From the NCBI GenBank assembly GCA_028694075.1, contig JAQUUD010000009.1:1-27589 (forward strand): DNA of 27,589 bases, in the 5' to 3' direction. Position 1 is the first letter of the stretch; each line of letters opens with the position of its first letter. Below, one piece after another: positions 22,644 through 27,589 of this stretch. The position numbers and the translations under genes were made by a program. The notes under the pieces were generated by a model. It saw only the letters and a list, made by a program, of their open reading frames with translations, did no database searches and was not told the origin of the DNA. The stretch is from Clostridia bacterium (GTDB lineage Bacteria; Bacillota; Clostridia; Christensenellales; UBA1242).

Positions 22644-23195
22644 ATGTCAAGAATTGGTAAGAAGGAAATTATTTTGCCTGCTGGCGTGGAACTTGAAGTG
22701 TCAAAAGATAATATTGTCACAGTGAAAGGACCGAAAGGCAGTTTAATCCAAGATGTCGATAAGTCAATAACAATACAGAAAGAAAATAATGTTGTTAAAC
22801 TTTCAAGGGCAAGTGATTTAAACACAATACGCGCAAAACATGGCTTGTATAGGTCATTAATTGCAAATATGGTTGAAGGCGTTTCAAAAGGTTATACTAA
22901 ATCGCTTGAAATTAAAGGTGTCGGCTACAAAGCACAAAAGCAAGCTGATAAAATTGTTTTAAACCTTGGATTTTCACACGTGATTGAAGTTAATGAAGAA
23001 GATGGAATTCAACTAGAATGTCCAACCATAACAGTAATCAAAGTATCAGGCATAGACAAACAAAAAGTTGGGCAAATGGCTGCTAAAATTCGCAGTTTAC
23101 GTCCAGTTGAACCGTATCACGGTTATGGCGTTAGATATGTTGGCGAACACATTATTCATAAAGTTGGTAAAACAGCCGGAAAAGGCAAGAAGTAA
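22644..23195 (+). CDS. rplF: 50S ribosomal protein L6
   Basis: 183 residues, two tandem L6 domains. L6 is near the factor-binding site. SRIGKKEIILPAGVELEV, TVKGPKGSLIQ, the junction RSLIANMVEGVSKGYTKSLE, GVGYKAQKQADKIVLNLGFS and the end RPVEPYHGYGVRYVGEHIIH match the family. Start follows AAAGGGGG at 22632-22639. It is followed by 113 AT-rich bases with no gene, longer than usual inside this operon. Confidence 0.97.
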   Translation: MSRIGKKEIILPAGVELEVSKDNIVTVKGPKGSLIQDVDKSITIQKENNVVKLSRASDLNTIRAKHGLYRSLIANMVEGVSKGYTKSLEIKGVGYKAQKQADKIVLNLGFSHVIEVNEEDGIQLECPTITVIKVSGIDKQKVGQMAAKIRSLRPVEPYHGYGVRYVGEHIIHKVGKTAGKGKK

Positions 23196-23308
23196 GAAAA
23201 TACACAACATTTAGTTTTTAATTTGATAATTTAAAATGCAAATTAAATAATTGCGCAGTAAAATATCAAAAATAAAACATTAAATGGAAAAATAGGAGTT
23301 AATTATAA

Positions 23309-23677
23309 ATGATTAATAAAAAAGATAAAAATCAAGAAAGACTTGCACGCCATAAACGAATAAGAAATAAAATTTCCGGAAGCGGTGAAAGACCTCGTCT
23401 TAGTGTTTACAGAAGTTTGAGTAATCTTAAGGTTCAAATAATTGATGACGAAAAAGGTATAACCCTTGCAAGTTCTTCAACGCTTAGTAAAGAGATATCT
23501 GGAAAGTTGGGCGGACTTACGAAAACAGAACAGGCAAAACTTATCGGCAAAGATATTGCAGAGAAAGCAATTAAGTTAAAAATAAAAGAAATTGTTTTTG
23601 ATAGGGGCGGATATTTATATACAGGCAGAGTTAAAGCGCTTGCTGAGTCGGCTCGTGAAGCAGGTTTAAAATTTTAG
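23309..23677 (+). CDS. rplR: 50S ribosomal protein L18
   Basis: 122 residues. L18 binds 5S rRNA with L5. The basic N-terminus (DKNQERLARHKRIRNKISG) leads to ERPRLSVYRSLSNLKVQIID, with the C-terminal AIKLKIKEIVFDRGGYLYTG and RVKALAESAREAGLKF. The site AGGAG at 23294-23298 is 10 bases upstream. The downstream rpsE starts 8 bases later. Confidence 0.97.
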   Translation: MINKKDKNQERLARHKRIRNKISGSGERPRLSVYRSLSNLKVQIIDDEKGITLASSSTLSKEISGKLGGLTKTEQAKLIGKDIAEKAIKLKIKEIVFDRGGYLYTGRVKALAESAREAGLKF

Positions 23678-23685
23678 GAGGATTT

Positions 23686-24450
23686 ATGACGGATAAAGTT
23701 AATGAAACGGAATTGAAAGTGTCCGATAAAACGGTTGAAGTTTCGGAAAATATTGTTCAAGATGCGACCAAATCAAATAATGTGAATGCTTCGCAACCAG
23801 AAAGATTTTCAGGTGCAAAAGGCAAAACTTATGGTTTTGACAGAGCAAGCGCTGGTTCAGCAGAGCCAAAAGCATTCTCAGGCGCATATAGTACAGACCA
23901 AAGAAATAAGCCAAGGGGCAAAAAGCCAGAATTCAAAAGAGAAAACAAGGGACGTCGAGATGACAGGCGCCGCGAAGATTCTGAATTTGATAAAATGCTT
24001 GTTGGTATAAGAAGAGTTGCTAAAGTTGTTAAGGGCGGACGCACAATGCGTTTCAGTGCTACTGTTGTAGTTGGCGATAAAAAAGGCAAGGTTGGAATTG
24101 GAATAGGCAAAGCAAATGAAGTTCCGATGGCGATAGAAAAAGCAGCAGCAGCAGGCAGAAAAAGTTTGAAAGACATAAATCTTATAAACGGCACAATTCA
24201 GCATGAGATAACCGGCAAATTTGGTGCAACCACAATTTTAATGTTCCCAGCAAGACTTGGAACAGGAATTATTGCTGGGGGCAGTGCGCGTGCAGTTTTG
24301 GCACTTGCGGGCATAACCGACATTGTAACAAAAATTCACGGCTCAACAAACAAGATAAATGTTGTTAAAGCAACTTTAAAAGCATTGGCTGGTATAAGGT
24401 CAAAAGAACAAGTTGCCGAAACACGCAGTAAATCTGTTGAAGAAATTTAG
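23686..24450 (+). CDS. rpsE: 30S ribosomal protein S5 with a long N-terminal extension
   Basis: 254 residues, against about 165-170 for usual S5. Residues 1 to about 98 are extra: an acidic part (MTDKVNETELKVSDKTVEVS), a Gly/Ser-rich part (residues 41-70) and a very basic part (KRENKGRRDDRRREDSEF at 84-101). The normal core then runs RRVAKVVKGGRTMRFSATVV, GIGKANEVPMAIEKAA, HEITGKFGATTILMFPA and ALAGITDIVTKIHGSTNKIN. The ATG at 23686 has AGGAGG at 23675-23680 overlapping the rplR stop. No internal start with a better site is visible, so the extension seems real. S5 helps proofreading at the mRNA entry. Confidence 0.96.
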   Translation: MTDKVNETELKVSDKTVEVSENIVQDATKSNNVNASQPERFSGAKGKTYGFDRASAGSAEPKAFSGAYSTDQRNKPRGKKPEFKRENKGRRDDRRREDSEFDKMLVGIRRVAKVVKGGRTMRFSATVVVGDKKGKVGIGIGKANEVPMAIEKAAAAGRKSLKDINLINGTIQHEITGKFGATTILMFPARLGTGIIAGGSARAVLALAGITDIVTKIHGSTNKINVVKATLKALAGIRSKEQVAETRSKSVEEI

Positions 24451-24562
24451 AATTTTAAATATTTCAAAATAGTAAGAAATTAAAACATTTAATATTAACA
24501 TAAATTCTTATCAGTCAAACAAAAGCGAGATATAAGCCGAAAAATGGGGGGAGTTTAATAAA

Positions 24563-24763
24563 ATGGGCAAAAAAGAAAAATCTGACAAAAACCTGAAAGT
24601 AACTTGGATTAGAAGTTCAATTGGATTTAGTCAAAATCAAAAAAGAATTATTGAAGCACTTGGTTTTAAAAAATTAAATCAAACTAGAATTCTTCCAGAT
24701 AATGATGCAATTCGTGGCAGTTTATTTCATGTAAAACATCTAGTGAATGTTGAAGAAATTTGA
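24563..24763 (+). CDS. rpmD: 50S ribosomal protein L30
   Basis: 66 residues, slightly longer than the 58-60 typical, with a charged lead MGKKEKSDKN before the core LKVTWIRSSIGFSQNQKRII and GFKKLNQTRILPDNDAIRGS, ending HLVNVEEI. GGGGGGAG at 24545-24552 is the ribosome binding site. It is preceded by 112 and followed by 197 AT-rich bases with no gene. A TATAAT at 24881-24886 in the second gap has no -35 partner and is not called. Confidence 0.95.
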   Translation: MGKKEKSDKNLKVTWIRSSIGFSQNQKRIIEALGFKKLNQTRILPDNDAIRGSLFHVKHLVNVEEI

Positions 24764-24960
24764 TTTTTAAGGTTGGTTTTAATAATTTATAAAATACAAT
24801 AAAAATAAAAAATTTAAGACAATCTACAAATCAAAGTGATGTCCGAATTTAAACTGTAAATTAATAATGCAAAAATTGTTTATAATTGAATTTATCAGGA
24901 CAAGAAAGGTAAAAAAAGAAAAATAAAATTTTTTAAGACAAAAAATTTGGAGGAAAATAA

Positions 24961-25407
24961 ATGGATATTCAATCATTGAAACCGCCGGTGGGTTCTAATA
25001 AAAAAGCAACCAGAGTTGGCAGAGGCTGTGGCTCAGGCATAGGAAAAACCTGTGGTCGTGGAACAAAAGGTCAAAATTCCAGATCAGGTGGCGGAGTTCG
25101 CCCGGGCTTTGAAGGCGGGCAACTTCCACTTGTCAGAAAACAGGCAATCAGAGGCTTTAATAATAAAAAGTTTGCTAAAGTTTATTCCGTCGTTAATATC
25201 GGCGACTTAGACCAGTTAGACGCAAACACTGTTGTAAACGAAGAATTATTATATATTTATAGAATAATAGGTAAAATAGAACCGTACGGCTTAAAAGTTT
25301 TAGGTGACGGAGAATTAACCAAACCGCTTACAATTCAAGCTAAGAAATTCTCTGAAACTGCAAAACGAAAAATTGAAGCATCCGGCGGTAAAATAGAGGT
25401 GGTTTAA
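24961..25407 (+). CDS. rplO: 50S ribosomal protein L15
   Basis: 148 residues, full length. L15 is a late-assembly 50S protein. KPPVGSNKKATRVGRGCGSG then GKTCGRGTKGQNSRSGGGVR and PGFEGGQLPLVRKQAIRGF identify it, and the C-terminal domain ends SETAKRKIEASGGKIEVV. AGGAGG-type site (GGAGG, 24950-24954) precedes the ATG. Stop and secY start share a base (TAATG), so the two are translationally coupled. Confidence 0.97.
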   Translation: MDIQSLKPPVGSNKKATRVGRGCGSGIGKTCGRGTKGQNSRSGGGVRPGFEGGQLPLVRKQAIRGFNNKKFAKVYSVVNIGDLDQLDANTVVNEELLYIYRIIGKIEPYGLKVLGDGELTKPLTIQAKKFSETAKRKIEASGGKIEVV

Positions 25408-26699
25408 TGTTTAAAACAATTGCGGGCGCATTTAAGGTTAAAGAAGTCAGAAGAAAACTATTGTTAACACTTTTACTTTTGCTAATTTTCAGAATAGGTT
25501 GCTGGCTTCCGCTTCCAGGCATAGAACTTGATATTTTCAGGTCCTCAACAGAAGGCAATGACTTTTTGGGTCTAATAAGCGCGGTAAGCGGTGGGGCGTT
25601 ATCTAACGGTGCAATTTTAGCACTTGGTGTTACGCCTTATATCACATCGTCAATCATAATGCAACTTATGACATTTGCAATTCCTTCTCTTCAAAAACTT
25701 TCAAAAGAAGGCGGAGAAGAAGGACGCAAACGAATTAATTTTTATACTCGTATGGTTGCTTTGGTGCTTTCACTGGCACAGGCAATCGGCATTGTTGTCG
25801 GCTTCGGCGGGTCGCTCACACCAGACTTGTTGTGGGTAGGGGCACCTGCTTGGATGATGGGCGCTGGCTTAGTGCTATTATTAACCGCAGGCGGAATGTT
25901 CACAGTTTGGCTCGGTGAAAGAATAACCGACCTTGGAATTGGAAACGGAATGTCACTCTTAATTTTTGTCGGAATTTTAGCATCAGCAAGTTCAACTATG
26001 TTAACTTCAATAGCACATATCGGAACAGACATTGATTATTTGTGGAACATCTTAATTTTTGTTGGTGCATTAATTTTAATTTTTACATTGATTGTATTGG
26101 TTGATATAGCCGAAAGGCGTGTGCCCGTTCAGTATGCAAAGCAAATCAAAGGCAGAAAAATGTACGGCGGGCAAAGCACTTATATACCAGTTCGCGTTAA
26201 CGGCTCAGGCGTATTGCCGATAATTTTTGCAACTTCACTCGTAACATTCCCGCAAATGCTTTCAACAATTTTTTGGCCTGAATCAAATTGGTATTCAAAT
26301 GTACTTGGGACTGGCTCTTGGGCTTATATTTTCTTAACAGCATTACTGATTTTGTTCTTTGCTTATTTTACAGCGCAAATGACATTCAATCCGGAAGATA
26401 TTTCAAAAACAATACAGCAAAAGGGCGGTTTCATTCCGGGTATAAGGGCAGGAAAACCAACAACAGAATATTTAACCAGAATATCTCATAGGATTACCTT
26501 GTTCGGTGCAATTTTCTTAGCGTTCATAGCACTTGTTCCAAGTTTCGCTTTCAAGTTTATTGACATAAGTTCAACAGGTTCGTTAATCACTGCATTCAGT
26601 GCAACCGGACTTATGATTGTTGTGTCGGTAGCACTTGAATTTGAAAAACGACTTGATGCACAAATGATGATGAGAACATACAAAGGCTTTTTAAAATAA
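25407..26699 (+). CDS. secY: Protein translocase subunit SecY
   Basis: 430 residues, about ten membrane helices. SecY is the channel of the Sec translocon with SecE and SecG. VKEVRRKLLLTLLLLLIFRI and WLPLPGI at the N-terminus, the plug-region SGGALSNGAILALGVTPYIT with SSIIMQLM, GNGMSLLIFVGIL, and ERRVPVQYAKQIKGRKM (basic cytosolic loop) with YIPVRVNGSGVLPIIFA are clear. FNPEDISKTIQQKGGFIPGI and RAGKPTTEYL follow near the C-terminus. It starts in the rplO stop and is followed by 141 AT-rich bases without a gene. Confidence 0.98.
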   Translation: MFKTIAGAFKVKEVRRKLLLTLLLLLIFRIGCWLPLPGIELDIFRSSTEGNDFLGLISAVSGGALSNGAILALGVTPYITSSIIMQLMTFAIPSLQKLSKEGGEEGRKRINFYTRMVALVLSLAQAIGIVVGFGGSLTPDLLWVGAPAWMMGAGLVLLLTAGGMFTVWLGERITDLGIGNGMSLLIFVGILASASSTMLTSIAHIGTDIDYLWNILIFVGALILIFTLIVLVDIAERRVPVQYAKQIKGRKMYGGQSTYIPVRVNGSGVLPIIFATSLVTFPQMLSTIFWPESNWYSNVLGTGSWAYIFLTALLILFFAYFTAQMTFNPEDISKTIQQKGGFIPGIRAGKPTTEYLTRISHRITLFGAIFLAFIALVPSFAFKFIDISSTGSLITAFSATGLMIVVSVALEFEKRLDAQMMMRTYKGFLK

Positions 26700-26840
26700 G
26701 ATACTCGACAAAGGTTTAAAAAAACAAGAAAGCAAAATTATTTAACAATAAATTAAAGATATAAAGCAGTAGCGAAGTTATAAAAAAGTAATTAAATAAA
26801 CAAAACTGGACACAAAATAGTTAAACTTTAAGGAGTTAAA

Positions 26841-27479
26841 ATGAAGATAATTTTAGTAGGACCTCCCGCAAGCGGAAAAGGAACACTGGCAAAGTTTTTA
26901 AGTCAAGATTTTAAATTACCTCACATCTCAACTGGTGAAATTTTTAGAGAGAATATTAAAAATAACACTGAACTTGGGAAAAAAGTTAAATCTTATCTGG
27001 ATAGTGCGGTGCTTGTGCCTGATGAAATTACAATGGAAGTTGTAAAGAAAAGAATTGCGGAAAAAGACTGTGTAAATGGTTATATCCTAGACGGTTTCCC
27101 TCGCAACACCCAGCAGGCAAAATTGTTTGACAAAATTGTTAAAGCCGATGTTGCAGTTCACTTAGATGTGGGTTTGAAAGAAATCGAAGATAGAATTCTA
27201 GGAAGAAAAAACTGTTCAGTTTGCGGAAGAATTTACAACACAAGATTTTATAAATCTGACACTTGTGAATGTGGTGGAAAATTGTTCGTAAGAAACGACG
27301 ACAATATAGATACAATAAGAAAAAGATATTATGCTTATGAAAAAGAAACCGTGCCGATAATAAGTCATTACAAAAGCATATTAAAGTCTTTCTCAGGGAA
27401 GGATTCACCAGAAACGACTTATCAACCAATAAAGGAATTTTTGTTAAAGGAAGCAAAGAAATTTGATAGCAAAAACTGA
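26841..27479 (+). CDS. adk: Adenylate kinase, zinc-lid type
   Basis: 212 residues. It interconverts ATP + AMP and 2 ADP in the cytosol. The P-loop GPPASGKGT is at 7-15, AMP-binding STGEIFRENI at 30-39, DGFPRNTQQA at 84-93. The lid has Cys125 and Cys128 (CSVC) and Cys142 and Cys144 (CEC), so the second pair is C-x-C rather than the usual C-x2-C of zinc lids. YNTRF in the lid is usual (family often has YH). Site AAGGAG at 26829-26834. The TGA stop at 27477 lies inside the next gene. Confidence 0.96.
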   Translation: MKIILVGPPASGKGTLAKFLSQDFKLPHISTGEIFRENIKNNTELGKKVKSYLDSAVLVPDEITMEVVKKRIAEKDCVNGYILDGFPRNTQQAKLFDKIVKADVAVHLDVGLKEIEDRILGRKNCSVCGRIYNTRFYKSDTCECGGKLFVRNDDNIDTIRKRYYAYEKETVPIISHYKSILKSFSGKDSPETTYQPIKEFLLKEAKKFDSKN

Positions 27480-27589
27480 TTATGACATTGCAATGATGAG
27501 AAAAGCCGGCGAGATTACAAAAAATGCTTTGAATTTCGCTAAAAATCTGATAAAACCGGGCATTTCCACGATGTTTCTTGACAAACAGA
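27463..27589 (+). CDS. map: Methionine aminopeptidase, N-terminal part (3' partial)
   Basis: The frame from TTG 27463 reads MIAKTDYDIAMMRKAGEITK and runs to the window end, matching the start of type I methionine aminopeptidases (usual MI-x-I-K-x-x-x-E-I-x-x-MRKAG). It overlaps adk by 17 bases, with AAAGGAA at 27446-27452 ten bases upstream. An alternative ATG at 27496 would lose the conserved lead. The enzyme removes the initiator methionine. Metal ligands are beyond the window. Confidence 0.85.
   Translation, partial: MIAKTDYDIAMMRKAGEITKNALNFAKNLIKPGISTMFLDKQ

Noticed and set aside
24881..24886. Internal promoter before rplO
   Set aside because: A TATAAT is present but no -35 box or correctly placed extended -10 was found.
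1..27589. UGA recoding as tryptophan, as in Mollicutes
   Set aside because: Several clear genes end in TGA (4599-5900, rplP, adk) and tryptophans in conserved positions are TGG.

Overview
The window comes from a very AT-rich bacterium that uses the standard bacterial code: genes end in TAA, TAG or TGA, and tryptophan is TGG. The order rpsJ-rplC-rplD-rplW-rplB-rpsS-rplV-rpsC-rplP-rpmC-rpsQ-rplN-rplX-rplE-rpsN-rpsH-rplF-rplR-rpsE-rpmD-rplO-secY-adk-map is the classic S10-spc cluster. Strong AGGAGG ribosome binding sites, a zinc-type S14, a zinc-lid adenylate kinase and a membrane-anchored MurF-like ligase fit an uncultured gut-type Clostridia (Bacillota) lineage. The exact taxon is inference.

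Layout. 1-4490 is the end of a prophage or prophage remnant: the C-terminus of a major capsid protein, a small phage protein, a putative head-tail adaptor, a putative beta-propeller tail hub, a BhlA/UviB-like holin and a second holin, closed by a terminator. 4561-8463 is chromosomal housekeeping: pyrimidine-nucleoside phosphorylase on an apparently leaderless transcript, then tsaE, tsaB and rimI (t6A tRNA modification and ribosomal acetylation) and an alpha/beta hydrolase. 8903-10552 is a MurF-like ligase with an N-terminal membrane domain. 10553-11292 is a structured intergenic region. 11293-13395 encodes an orphan conjugation-channel-like membrane protein. 13547-13770 is a GC-rich direct-repeat block. 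13835-14104 is a DUF1858 redox-disulfide protein. 14397-27589 is the S10-spc cluster behind a consensus promoter (TTGACA-17-TATAAT) and a leader of about 260 nt.

The most unusual signal is a family of GC-rich, roughly 80-110 bp intergenic elements with cloverleaf geometry: an outer 9-13 bp inverted repeat enclosing three consecutive hairpins (752-861, 8670-8759, 17591-17679), and a partly degenerate fourth copy (10578-10659). The outer stems share a CCGG-plus-purine-rich core in three of the four, but the inner arms have unrelated sequences that are nonetheless almost perfectly self-complementary. This argues for selection on structure rather than recent copying. One copy sits between rplB and rpsS inside the ribosomal operon, one lies in the prophage, and two flank the MurF-like gene.

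Other points of interest: ribosomal proteins L16, L24 and S5 carry low-complexity charged extensions of about 90-110 residues; an inverted repeat is centred on the -10 box of the S10 promoter; and a cluster of 10-bp direct repeats ends in a very strong terminator, which might mark a non-coding RNA.
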